A DNA stretch of 64,000 nucleotides from NCBI GenBank assembly GCA_013399015.1, contig VWZX01001164.1, positions 682,001 to 746,000 on the forward strand, read 5' to 3'. Under the pieces are notes generated by a model. The model saw only the letters and a program-made list of their open reading frames with translations. It searched no databases and was not told the origin of the DNA. This DNA is from Galbula dea. Its lineage: Eukaryota; Chordata; Aves; Piciformes; Galbulidae. Shown in pieces: positions 53,428 through 64,000 of this stretch (positions within the stretch are counted from its first letter, which is position 1; the number at the start of each line of letters is the position of its first letter). A program made the translations under genes and the position numbers.

Positions 53428-55854
53428 ATACATAGTGAATGCAATGAAAGAAGTTTGGTACTGACTTTTACTGTGAATGATTTTTGAAAGCAAACTAGTT
53501 CTTTTGCCTAGCTACATTATCAGATGTCATTATTCATCTATATAGAGATATAGTATCCTTCTGTATGAAAGCAGTAAATTTGAAAGTATGTTTGTGCTGC
53601 AAGCAGCAGTTAGTGATCCTCTTATTTTGGTTGAATAATATCCTACCTTACCTAGTGGTATCATTCGAGGAGCTCAGTAATATTTGTTGTAAGGGTTTTA
53701 ATATCTGACCTTAAATGTGACGACCCATATGTTAGGATGAATGCAGATCTGGTCTGTGTCACCCTGCTAAAGGGAGCCCATCTGAAATTTTCCTTTTTCA
53801 CAAGGACAAACTGAGTTACTTTTGGAAAATAGAAGAGGAGGAAGAAATAAAGTTGCCAGTTTATTTGACAAGGGTCGACTGGTTAAAACTTTGGGAACTT
53901 CCCAGCTGGAACCAGAATCTTCTTTGTTTACTGTCTTTCTGCTACTCTCTTCTTTCCCAGCAGAGGTGTGAGGGAGGAACCAGCTGCTAGTCCCCTAATC
54001 TTCAAACTCACATCTTCAGTTGTATTATGATCATAGTCATGCAGTTAAATAATATGGCTTTGACCTGTAGGATAAACTGCAAAAATCTTATAGGCCAAGT
54101 TTATTTCCCTTTCCCCCTGCTCCTCAACTTGCCTCTTTCACACACCCAATCCTTTTGATTTGCAGAAAAAGTTTTGGGAACCAACAGTGTTGTGAGACCA
54201 GTGTGGTTTACCAGCTGCCACTACTGCCCTTTGGTGCTACAAGCTGCACTAGTGATTGCTGACAGAGACCCAAGACCCCCTTGTACCAACACTTTTGGGA
54301 AATCTCTGTCATCTCAGCAAAAGCTCTTGCACAGGCACTTCTTATCAGAGGGCCATCATGTGCATTACAAGCATCTAGTAATGCTCAGTGATACATACTG
54401 ATTATCAGTATGTAATTAGATTATTTTTTTCCCCTTAAATTGGTTATGCCTCTTCACTTGCTAAGTTTGTTTTCTTGAGCATGTCTGTATTTGTATTTAG
54501 CAGAATTAACAAGGGGTGAAATAGGTGCTGAGGATGTTAATTATGTAATTATACGAGCAAAGTTGTACCATGTAATGGGCAGAAAAGCAAAATGACAAAG
54601 AACCTATGTGAAGAAATTAAATCCCATGTTAGGTTTTTGATTAGGGTCTTCATTTTTACTGTGTTGCCAGTGATCACTGGTGACCTGAAATGCAAAGGTG
54701 ATGGGTTTTATTTCTTGTCTGGATATATGCATCTCATATATGTTCACATTACTTATTCTTTTTTTTATGGGAGGCAGGATTCTCATCCATGAAATCATCT
54801 GTTTGAAAAAGACTGTAAAGTGAAATGCAAAGGATTGTATGAACTTCAGTGGTTGCTAAGTGGTTTCAGTTTGCACATTGTTAAGAATCATGTGGTGTCC
54901 TTTGGTGCCCTTTTCATCTTGTTTATTTTAATAAAGAAGGCCAGTTAGTTTGAAAGGTGCTTCTCAGTATCAGAATTGACTTCTGATCACCCTATCACTT
55001 CACAATTCTTTATACGTCAGGAATACTTGAAAGTATATGCACATGTTTGTGGGGTTTTTTCTTTTCCTCTGGAGTGATTCAATTATTTATGCTAGAATTC
55101 TTCTTTTTGTGAGTTATTTTTATAATTGAATCAAATCTGTGTAGGCTGATACAGCCCCAAGTTACCTTTGTGATCTGAAAAATCCTCAAAATGGCCACAC
55201 AGAGTAACTTTGTCACTTGTTTGTCATACTGGTTTTGACCATGGGTCATTCCATAGATGTCTAAAATGATCTTTAGCCACATCTTATGAAGCCAGAACTG
55301 TAATCTAATAACAATTTTCTGGCTAAGTGCTTCTCAGTTGCCACTGGGGACTAACTGCATCACTGTTGCTGCTCCTAAAATGAGCTTAAGCTAAAAGGAC
55401 GCAAATTTCATGTTTCTTCCCTTATTTTCTTGAGAGTAATCTAAGAAAATAATATTTTAAATAATTGCATTCTGGTTCCTGAGGGACATCATCATGATTG
55501 CATTGAGGATACCTTTATTTTTTATGCATTTATTTATTAACAAAGAAGTCCATTCCATCTGTAAACCAAACGCTTGGTCCAGTGGCACAAAACAATAAAG
55601 CAGTGAAGCCTCTAGTTCATTAAATTGGAATATAGGGATTGAATGACTAATTCATGTTGGTTTAAATTTCATATTATAAATTATAGGATTGTAAGATGGA
55701 AAGGGAAAATGTTCCCCATGATGCAGGCTGCCTACAGTTCTAGCCAGGAAGTTTTATATAAGACTCATTGGAGATGAAGGAAGGAGAGGTACTGAAGAGT
55801 GAGACTGGTGTGATTCATCTGCTGCATTGGTGGGCAAGTTGCAGAACTCATAAC

Positions 55855-55898
55855 AAAAAAAAAAAAACAGCCCCCAAATAAACCAGAACTCCCCCCCC
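55855..55898. repeat. A13 run followed by C-rich low complexity
   Basis: Thirteen A, then a C/A-rich stretch ending in eight C. No LINE tail or target duplication is evident beside it. Confidence 0.8.
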
Positions 55899-56722
55899 AA
55901 ACCTTACCAAAAGTGAGGATACTCTGGAGGGGTTACTTTTAAATATGGATAGTTTGAAATGCTGGTCTCTGAAATGCCACAACGTGGTCAGCTAACAGAA
56001 CAGAACAGTGAGAGAAATGCTTCATAAACCTTAAGCAGTTTCATTTCATTCCTATCTTATCTTTTCTGTCATCCACCCCAGTGTTTTATTGAGTGTAATC
56101 TTGTATTCAAAACTTTCTTGTGATTTCAATCTGCTATTAAGTTCCCGCTCTTCTGATCATTTTAGTTTGATTTCTGTGTTTAACAGTCTTTGGAGTTCCC
56201 TGTAGAAGCAAACATAACCCCCATATAAGGCAGTATGTTCTCTTCAGAATTGCAGTGTTGACTGGATTCCTACTAGTGGGAACTAGTTTGGAGATGAAAT
56301 CTTAACTGGCTCTTATTTCAGGCTTTGAGAGCACAGGCAAGTCACTTTCTGAGAACAGCATGTGCCTCAGTATTACACTAATTCAAAAGTTGTTTCCTTC
56401 TTGAGTTACAGGAAGTGTTTCACAGAGGCTATCCTCAGATTTCTGGAGAAATATTAGCTAGTCTTTCCAACATAAAATTTGTAATTAAGCCACTTGTATG
56501 GCAATCTGTCATGAAAGTTCAGAACTGATAATTGACGTAATGAATCTGAGATGATATTTCCAGCATGTCTGCAATGGAGCCACACTTACTATGAGTTTAA
56601 ACTGCTTCCCCCTTCAGTCATGCTGCCTTCTTATCCTCTGTGGGCTTTTGTTTGGGAACCGAGTAAATACAGCAGATTATTACAGTTTTGTTTCTATTGT
56701 ATGTACATCTCCCTTTTTGCAG

Positions 56723-56743
56723 GGTTTTAAGGAAGACACTACA
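56723..56743 (+). CDS. Possible 21-nt microexon
   Basis: A strong acceptor (CATCTCCCTTTTTGCAG) is followed by 21 bases and a near-consensus ACA|GTAAGTAG donor. In frame 0 it reads GFKEDTT; one other frame is also open and one has a stop. Twenty-one is a multiple of three, so inclusion would add seven residues without shifting frame, as neuronal microexons do. The next exon candidate, 1.1 kb downstream, is open only in the frame that continues this one (frame 0). I do not recognise the protein. It could be a chance pair of sites. Confidence 0.33.
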
Positions 56744-57490
56744 GTAAGTAGTTTAATGTATCTGTGAAATAGTATGTGACATGCTTGTTTCACAGTCTTT
56801 CAAAGTGTTTCATAGCTGGAAGATGCAGTGACGATAGGTGAATTTTCCTGCTAGAAGGGTAGTCTTTCTTGGTAGAAAACTTAGTTGTTTGATCTACTCA
56901 TTTGTGCACTTTGAACCACCATTAATTCTGATGCACAAAATAAAAGACCAAGTTTCTTCCAGGTTGAAATTTGCACTTGTTTCACAGGAAAGGAGATGTT
57001 GTGACCACTAGAAGTGTCCAACTCCAGCTCACCTCAGAGTTGAACAAAGACTATGAGCCCTCAAGCAGGTCAGCATGAGTAGAGGTACTTTCATGAGTAC
57101 CAGCTCTCGGCTCAAAAGGCCAATTTAGATCAGGTTCCTCAGGGCTGGTCTTGTTAAGTTTTGACATCTCGAGGGGCTTTAGTAGTTCCTTCGACCTGAT
57201 TTTTAGTGGTTTCTTGAACCTAATCTAAAGTTGGTTGAGCAGAGGTAAAAAATTCTTATACTTTTGTGTGAGAATCAGGGTTTTTTATTTGAAGGTCTGC
57301 AGTGTAGGCATATTTAGGATCTGTAAGGTAAATTAGGAATTGATAACCATTCTCAAAAACTGGCTTATGAACGACAGTTGTGCCTTTGCAGGTCATACAA
57401 CAACTCCTGACACTTTGAGTACATTATCTCACCAAAGCTGCATGTATTGCCTCCCTTGAGGCAATAACTAAAAACCGTAAACCTTGATTG

Positions 57491-57508
57491 TTCTGTGATT
57501 CTGTGATT
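57491..57508 (+). repeat. Possible CR1 tail remnant
   Basis: TTCTGTGATTCTGTGATT matches the terminal octamer repeat of CR1, but the sequence before it does not resemble a CR1 3' region, so this may be chance or a very short insertion. Confidence 0.4.
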
Positions 57509-57809
57509 GTTTCTAAAGGCTCAGATAGGCCCAGGGATCCTGAGCATTAGTTTATGCTGATTGTCCATAATGTATTTGAAGCTTATCATTGTATACTTCA
57601 TTGACTCAAATTATGCATTTGCATACTATGAAAACTGTAAATGGAAGAAAGGTGCCATTTATCAAATATGAACCAAATTTCAGGGTGATAAGACATGCAA
57701 TTTTCATTACAGATCTGGCCTTGCTGTTCCTTAATCCTGCCAGAAGGGTGATACTAGGAGGTTTTATGTGTACTTAGCTGGACAAAGACAGTTGTTACAT
57801 AAGTTTAAT

Positions 57810-57816
57810 TACTAAC
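57810..57816 (+). promoter_or_regulatory. Consensus splice branch site
   Basis: TACTAAC, the optimal branch-point heptamer, with its branch adenosine 36 bases before the exon candidate that begins at 57851. A T-rich tract and CCTAG complete the acceptor. Confidence 0.5.
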
Positions 57817-57850
57817 TATCTGTTTTGTTGTTTGTGGGTTTTTTTCCTAG

Positions 57851-57898
57851 TGTTCTCAAATTGGAGACAATCTGACAGATGAAGAATTTACAACACAT
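57851..57898 (+). CDS. Putative 48-bp coding exon, gene not recognised
   Basis: This is the best exon candidate in the window. The acceptor has a perfect TACTAAC branch site, a T-rich tract and TTTTTTTCCTAG; the donor is CAT|GTAAGT, a full match to the intronic consensus. Only one of the three frames is open, giving CSQIGDNLTDEEFTTH, an acidic, hydrophilic 16-residue segment; both boundaries are phase 0, so it could be a cassette exon. The 21-nt candidate at 56723 would join to it in frame. I cannot assign it to a family, so neither the gene nor the function is known. If real, the window is largely intron of a plus-strand gene. Confidence 0.5.
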
Positions 57899-60800
57899 GT
57901 AAGTCACACCTCTGATTATATTCAATTTTTTTTGACAAAAGTATTGAATTTATTGATGTGAAATTGGCAACCTGCAGATCAGGAGAGCAAGGTCTAGGTA
58001 GTACTCTAGAAGTACTAACAAAATGACAGATACGGTGTTGGAGAATACAGCACATAACTTTAAGACATTCTACAGACCACTTTCAAGGCATAAAACCATA
58101 TTAGAGAAATAAGTAATTTTTCCATATTGGCTCTCTCTTGAGTCTCTTCACTGAAACACAAGCTTCCATGTCCATAAGTCATCTTCACATGCCCAATCAA
58201 ATTGTTTCCTCAGCTACAGTTTTGCGTGTGAATTCCCTTCTCTCTTCTGTGGATGTGTACACTCCTACCTTCTCCAGTCAGCTCTTTTGCCACAGAGAAG
58301 TATCAAAGATGTTCTCTTCCCCTGCTTTCAGAACAAATAAGGGGGTAGTTTACTCTGTTATTTTAAAGGGAGTGTTCCTCTAATTTGGGAGTAATTACTT
58401 GAAAGTAAAGAGCTTGCATTTCTCTTTATTATGTAATAGACACTATTTTTCTGAATTACTGAGTCGAATACTTTAAAGTGTCTATGAAGAAATAAGTAGC
58501 TGATCATATTAGAAGTCTGAGTTTATATGGAACAACATGAGTGATTTGATTTACAAATATGGTTTGAGATTTTTCTCTAACTCTCACTGATTCTTGCCAG
58601 CAGCATATGATCAGATTAGGAATATTTTACTGTCAGAATAAATTAGTGAAAATTCACGCTGGACCTTGTGCTCCACAGAGCTTCCACTAACATCAGTCAG
58701 ATGCAGCCTACCTGGGAGGACACTGTGGTTAGCAGCTTATAATTATGTATATTAATCCTCCATGAGTGTCACATGCAAACCACAACTCTCATTTTCTTTT
58801 CCCTTTCCTCGCATCATCCTTCTTGTCTGACCAATTTCTGACTCTCTCTCCATTGCTCCTTTGAAATGGGTTTGCTCTTTTCAGCTCCAGCACAGGCATT
58901 TCTGCATATGCAGCTCCCAGCTGCATTCCACAGGCCTATATTCCAGGTGCCTTTGAGGACCAAAGCAAGCATTACTGTCTATAGCACAAAGTATATGGGA
59001 GTGCATCAGGAAGAGGGAAATACCAGCTCCCACTGTGGATGAAGAAATATTGTCCATTATTGGGGTTTTTTTCCTAAATCTGGCAAACTAGGAGTTTTAA
59101 GCCTACTGCTTAAACCTTGTAAGTGGACTCTGCCATCCCACATATTTTGCTTAGGGATCATTTGTTCTCTAACAGTGATCTATTGGTAACAGGATGGAGT
59201 TCAGTTTTGGCAGATGAGGTTCAAGATGGGAGATGCTGTTTCTCAGGTAGATGAGATCTGTGTGCCTTTGCTGAAAAGACAGCTTGTGTGCTGTCTGCTC
59301 TTCCTCTTCACCAGATGCACAGTCTGAGTTCTGTGGGGACTTTGGGGGAGGTGGGGTGTTTATCTATGAATCACTGTCACAGATTACATGCCAGCTATGT
59401 CTCATCCGAGTAGAGGGTTCAGACTTCCATTAATCCAGACATGGTCTTCTTTTAATCTTCACATCACTTTGCATGGCAGGTTTCAGAGCATCAGAAATGT
59501 TAGTCAGGTGACTGAACTTGGCATCAAAATATAGGTGAAGTACATGAAATAAGAATACTGGCAGCTAAGATCAAAAACAATGAAAATATGGAGAGAAGGA
59601 TATTGCAAGCATTACTTTAGAATGAGAAGAAAGTTGTTTTCCAGACTGAGTGGCTGACATGAGATTAGGAAGGAGATTTTAAAAGTTTGACTTGATATGC
59701 ACACAGGAACAGTTCTTAGAAACTTAAAAGAACAAAGTCATTTATGCCATAGCACATCTAAAACAGGTTGCATCATCTTTCATGTTGAGAGTAACACCCT
59801 TGACAATAATATAAAGGAATAAGTTTAACACTGTTCTGCACACTTGATTTTATGAAGTCTGGATTTAGAAGGGATATGGGGCACTGGGTGTCTTTTTTTT
59901 CTCTGTTGGTATTGAAGGAGTTGTAGTTCCAGTTTTCACTTCAGCCCCTTATAAACCATAACAGTACAATGTTGTTCAGCCAAAAAGCAGCCATTACATT
60001 TGTACCACTTAAGCACATTGGGTAAGTGCTAATAAAGCAGACAACAGTAGTTTTCTCTCACTCACATTTTTTAAAACACATTTGATAGCCTCAATATTAT
60101 AGTCAGGAAAAGGCAGCCTCTGATTCTATCATTTCTATTAAATGCCACTCCTATGAACTAACTGGCAGTAGGGTTTTTTCCTACTTACCAAGCAGTTTTC
60201 TAATTCAGATAACTCCACAGTCATCAAAGGCTCCTTCTTTGGTCATGCCACAATCATTGTGACAGTTCCAGGTAAAAGTATTTGGCAGGGATAGCTCAAG
60301 GGTTCATTCTTTTCAGAATGTTTACTTTACCTGACATATCTTTCCTAGGTGCCACAGTGATTAGTCATCTGTATGTTATTTAAGGGAAGCTAAGGAATAC
60401 TATTCTCTCCACATAAGAAACAGCTAGGGGGTGTATAATATAAATAAATAACAAAACCTGCTCAGCACTGAAGAAGATGTGCTAGGAGAGAATTAAAAGA
60501 AGTTGCACAGCATGGAAAACGCTGTGTCGAACAGTGTGTGCATGTGTTTTCCAGGTAGGACAGAAAATGTTGACTGCCATCAAGATTGCCTGCAACTTCT
60601 CACTTATAAGCTACTGTAAACAAGATTTTTTAGATTTAATTTTAATCTTCACAGACTTTAACTGCTTGGGTTGATTCTTTCCATGTTGCACTTCTTCCTG
60701 GGGCAAAACATTTGGAATGACTGTGACAAAATGCTTTGGCTGGTTGTGGAAAGAAAGTGAATATGTATTGCTCTCTATAAAATTTTGAGCACTTTTTCTC

Positions 60801-61264
60801 TACCCTGAATTACATATTTCTTTTGTTATTTCAAAAGACCATAAATATTTACTGACAAAGTGTGATCTTTCCTTGAATTACTGGTTCCTGGTGCTATTGT
60901 TGCTTTGTTCCATGAGCTGAAGAGAGAGAGGTCTGTACAGCGACTCTAAATATTGGTAGTGATGCTACTGAGCCATGAGCTTATCAGTAAGATTCCATTC
61001 TATGGCATTTGTGAAGAGCTGGAGAGGTCTGGGTTTTCAAAAACTTGGTAATTTACAAAAAACCTGAGATTGCAAGTTGAGATTTTAACTGTGAAATCTG
61101 CTAGATAAAGTATAGACAGCACTCACTTAATGAGCAGTTTGAATATTTTGTTCAACTATTTCAAATCCAGTATTTCATTTTTTCTCTTCTGTTAAGTAGT
61201 GTGTGTGCTTCAGGCCCTCTTATTGCATGCTTTTCAAAACTTGCTCCAGAGACAGAGTTATTAA
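57899..61264. other. Intron-like stretch downstream of the exon candidate
   Basis: AT-rich sequence with weaker exon-like units at 58885-58946 (good acceptor, poor donor) and 60209-60271 (listed). No open frame stands out. Confidence 0.55.
60209..60271 (+). other. Exon-like 63-bp segment
   Basis: Acceptor AGTTTTCTAATTCAG, 63 bases, then a CCAG|GTAAAAGT donor. Only one frame is open, in phase 1 at both ends, and reads NSTVIKGSFFGHATIIVTVP, which has the look of a beta-strand-rich extracellular segment. Its phase does not fit the phase-0 end of the 57851 candidate directly, so the two could share a coding transcript only with another exon between them. Confidence 0.25.
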
Positions 61265-61475
61265 TTTCCTCTTATGTTTCTATATAGCACTCAACACTAC
61301 AATGCTTCACAAACCATTAATGAAGTTTTTTCCACAACAACCCAAATAAATGAGGAGGAATTATTGTCCTCACTTGACAGATGGAGACTAGGACACATTT
61401 ATTCGAGGTTGCAAGTACCTATGAATTTGGGAACCCAGTCTGACACATCCTGCTCCGATCTTTTTCAGAATATTT
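61265..61475 (-). repeat. MIR (amniote CORE-SINE)
   Basis: On the plus strand the sequence follows an antisense MIR closely: CTTCACAAACCATTAATGAA, CACAACAACCC, ATTATTGTCCTCACTTGACA, GATGGAGACTAGGACAC, then TGAATTTGGGAACCCAGTCT and GACACATCCTGCTC. The order and spacing match throughout, including the CORE region, so this is one of the better preserved old repeats here. The open frame at 61274 is accidental. Confidence 0.75.
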
Positions 61476-61499
61476 AACATTGGTAGTAAGCTAAAAGCA

Positions 61500-61560
61500 C
61501 AGCTCCCTTTAACTTCAGCTGCATTTGTGAGTGATCAGCCTTTTGAGCAAGGTGGACCCC
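61500..61560. repeat. Possible ancient amniote short repeat
   Basis: AGCACAGCTCCCTTTAACTT, CAGCTGCATTTGTG and GTGATCAGCCTTTTGAGC resemble an element common in reptiles (AGCACAGCTCCCATTGACTT and so on). It lies just beyond the MIR and may once have been part of the same insertion region. Confidence 0.42.
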
Positions 61561-61749
61561 AGGTTTCAAGTTGGCATGGAGCACATAAGGAACGTGCAAT
61601 TGAGAGATCAATTTGTGTGAAAAGGCCAGTTTTAAGAAACTTGCTCTGTATCTGAGACTATCTTGTGACAAAAGCAAGTGTAGACTCCAAACTCTTCAGG
61701 GCATCTTTCAAACTGCCTTATGTAGGAGACTGTTTTCTTACTATCTCTG

Positions 61750-61800
61750 TTTCTTTCTCTCTTTCTTTCTTCCTTCCTTCCTTCCTTTCTTTCTTCCTAC
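61750..61800. repeat. (CTTT/CTTC)n pyrimidine microsatellite
   Basis: Fifty bases of pure or nearly pure C/T in tetranucleotide units, with internal mirror symmetry; such tracts can form triplex DNA and tend to vary in length between individuals. It inflates the open frames that cross it. Confidence 0.9.
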
Positions 61801-61802
61801 AT

Positions 61803-63144
61803 TCCTGCATTCCTCTCCCATTGCATAGCTCTGAGCCTCAGCAATGCACGGGGGAGCCCTTTTCATTCCCAGGCAGGAGCCTTCTGCTCTGCATTGATCC
61901 ATCCCATGGACAAGTCCGTACTGTGCACTGCATGAAACAGTGACCTTGTGGAGAACTTGGTTTGTGATTTTGTAACTGTGGTCTTGATCAAGGCACCTCA
62001 GCTGCTATGACAGAGTCCCTCTCCTTTCACATTGTTCATGTTATCACCTGAAAAAAATGAGACTTTCAACTATTTAATTGAAATATTTGCTACATGGACT
62101 GTCCTTTGTGGACCTCAGAGGTGGTGATCACTAAGAGTTTACTGTATTGACCACCTAGAATGTTGTAGGGAGAAATGCAATTTGTTCACTAGATTTTGTT
62201 TCTTTTAAGTGAATTTAATGTGTTTTATACTTTTCAATTTACTAAAGTGCTAGTTGTTTATTAAGACAGAACATTAAATTGACCTGTATTACAGGACTGT
62301 TGTGAAGATTAATAATTAGATAATGTTTGTAAAGCACTTTTTATAAATGAAAAGTAGCATAGAGAGCTAAGTATTATTATTGCAGCATGATAGAGATCAC
62401 AAAACACAAGTGAATTAGCTCTAGGCTTAGTCCTTATAAGGGAAAGCATACCAGGGGCAAAATAACATTACAGTTATTTTTCTTACATCCAGCACTTCAT
62501 TAACTACCACATAGGGTTATATAACTCTGTGAGTGTCTAACTTAGTGAAGTTTATAATCATAGCAGGAAAGTTCTCACGGGTTTTGCAGGCAAGACTTAT
62601 ATGTACAGCCTTTAAGGTCACACAGAGTTCCTCCAGCTAAGCAGCCATTAGTGTCTCCAGTTGCATGTGGGGACATTACTGTCCACTTTGGTGCTTTCCA
62701 AGTTAACCCCTGTTCCACAGGAGTGCCTCTGTCCAGGTTAGGTAATACATGTTACTAAGTACAGGTCTTCACTGCATGTGGAGTAGCACAATGCCATTGA
62801 ATGAATACAGACATCTGTATCTTCTCAGGATTTTACTGTGCTTTCTCTCACCAACTCTTTTCCACAGTCTTTGTCTCTACTTAATCTCTGCTTTTCACCT
62901 AAATTTTTACTGAAGATGTGAGAAATGTGCACCCCAGAAAATCCATCACTTGTTTTCTGGCTCCAGTCAAGTCTCTAACATCTTTGAGAAAGTCAGTCAG
63001 CACTTTCTTTCCTCTTTAATTCTCGCTTATTTTGTATCTTGCTGCAGATGGCCTATTGCTACTGCTGCAATCATTGCTTTTCGTGAGGATGCCGTTCTCA
63101 AGTCCAGTGCTGGTGCTGCCTGATTTCTGCCCCATTCTCTGTAG
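61803..63144. other. Non-coding stretch with MIR tail
   Basis: Unique sequence apart from the MIR 3' end at 62272. No gene is supported. Confidence 0.55.
62272..62390 (+). repeat. MIR 3' end, sense orientation
   Basis: ACAGGACTGTTGTGAAGATT, TTTGTAAAGCACTTT and GCTAAGTATTATTATTG match the sense 3' end shared by MIR and L2-type elements (GGGTTGTTGTGAGGATTAA, GTAAAGCGCTT, AATAAATG/ATTATTATT tail). Confidence 0.65.
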
Positions 63145-63171
63145 GGCAGTCTTCAGCCAAAACCTTTAGAG
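63145..63171 (+). CDS. Possible 27-nt microexon
   Basis: A strong pyrimidine-rich acceptor (GCCCCATTCTCTGTAG) with a CTGAT branch site 22 bases upstream is followed by 27 bases and a GAG|GTAATA donor. Frame 0 reads GSLQPKPLE; one other frame is open and one has a stop. Its length keeps frame, like the 21- and 48-bp candidates upstream on the same strand. No protein family is recognised. Confidence 0.3.
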
Positions 63172-64000
63172 GTAATATTTGTTACTTGGTGTAGCTACCT
63201 GCTGTTTTCTGAAAGAGAAACATGAAGTAGCATCCTCAAAGAAGTGGTGTGCCAAAACTTTGGAAGGTGATCCATTAAGAAAAATAATGTACCTCTTTCA
63301 ACTGATTTCAATGTCTACTAGGTGGTTTGATTTATTGATTTATTTTTTTACATTTGGTGGAGATGGGATGTTTCTTGTTTCTTTTCCCCTTTCCCTTCCT
63401 TCCTCCTATAGGAACCATCAGTAGAGAGCCTCTTAAGTCCTGGTTGCTGGTATTTGGACTGACTTTATAATTCCCTTTTAATTTTACACTAGCCACTTTA
63501 GACTGACTGAAGGACTCCTCTGTCTCATCTTAAAAAAACACCAAACAAACAAAAACCCTATCCCAAACCACCAAGAAGTGCACTAAGGCACCACGTCTTC
63601 CACTACAATTCACATCCAAACTACTGTGGTGAGTTAGTTCAATGCATTTGTTTGCTTCTGAAATATGCAAAATGTGTGTTAAAATGGCAGGTGTTACATG
63701 GTGAGTGCTGAAGAGAAACCAGTTACTTTGAGCTCCAGGTGCAAGAACTTAGGGGAACAATTTCTGGCCACCTCAGCCAGGTGCTTGTCAGGATCTAATT
63801 GCAGCTCGTAGAGCAAATCTGCAAAACACCTGTGTTGGGAGATACCCACACTCTGCAGAGCTCACAAGATCATGGCTTCTTCTCCATGTTCTTTAGACAT
63901 CCTCAACACACCTCACTCCAGGCAGTCCCAGGAATGTGACATCAGGGTCCTCTGCAGGTAGGACTCCATCTGCCTTCGTGTCCAAATGCTAACTTACAGT
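63172..64000. other. Non-coding stretch, no gene supported
   Basis: Contains a very good acceptor at 63411-63412 (TTCCTTCCTCCTATAG) that opens 16 codons (EPSVESLLSPGC...) to a stop without a good donor, and an A/C-rich low-complexity patch near 63530-63570. Nothing else stands out. Confidence 0.5.

Larger units (their letters stand above)
52815..56722. other. Non-coding stretch, no gene supported
   Basis: Unique AT-rich sequence holding a perfect palindrome at 53406 and an A/C homopolymer pair at 55855-55898. An acceptor-like site at 54170 opens a frame but has no donor. Confidence 0.6.

Noticed and set aside
58885..58946. 62-bp segment with a good acceptor (TTGCTCTTTTCAG)
   Set aside because: The donor GTGCCT is weak, all three frames are open and the length breaks frame.
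61613..61943. Two overlapping plus-strand frames with Ser/Phe/Leu-rich segments
   Set aside because: They run across the pyrimidine microsatellite, which explains the composition.

Overview
This window looks like vertebrate, specifically avian, nuclear DNA. The evidence is several CR1 LINE fragments ending in the bird-type ATTCTGTG 3' tail, one solo LTR of an avian class III (ERVL-like) endogenous retrovirus, strong CpG depletion with no CpG island, and AT-rich sequence without long open frames. I see no bacterial, phage or plasmid genes, no CRISPR array and no recognisable tRNA, rRNA or miRNA gene. The longest open frame (149 codons, minus strand, 33995-34444) is part of a decayed CR1 copy. 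Most other short open frames look like chance.

Layout. From 1 to about 29.7 kb the DNA is intron-like or intergenic, with one well-delimited insertion: a 602-bp solo LTR at 10350-10951 with a perfect 5-bp target duplication. From 29.7 to 34.9 kb lies a CR1 cluster: an internally deleted copy, a 5'-inverted copy, and a very old amniote-type CR1 on the minus strand with a younger CR1 tail nested inside it. From 35 to 52 kb the sequence is mostly unique, with ancient amniote repeats (MIR-like pieces and short repeats built round a GAAGTCAATGG-type core) and a clean CR1 3' end at 52.5-52.8 kb.

From 56.7 to 63.2 kb there are several exon-like segments on the plus strand. The best is a 48-bp segment at 57851-57898 with a perfect TACTAAC branch site, a poly-T tract, AG, a single open frame and GTAAGT. 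A possible 21-nt microexon (56723-56743) and a possible 27-nt microexon (63145-63171) lie nearby. If real, most of the window is probably intron of an unidentified plus-strand gene; I could not name the gene. The last 3 kb also carry two MIR copies and a pyrimidine microsatellite.

I found no wholly new system. The items most worth a second look are the small-exon cluster at 56.7-63.2 kb, the nested ancient/young CR1 at 34 kb, the inverted CR1 at 31.2-31.4 kb, and two perfect 22-bp palindromes.
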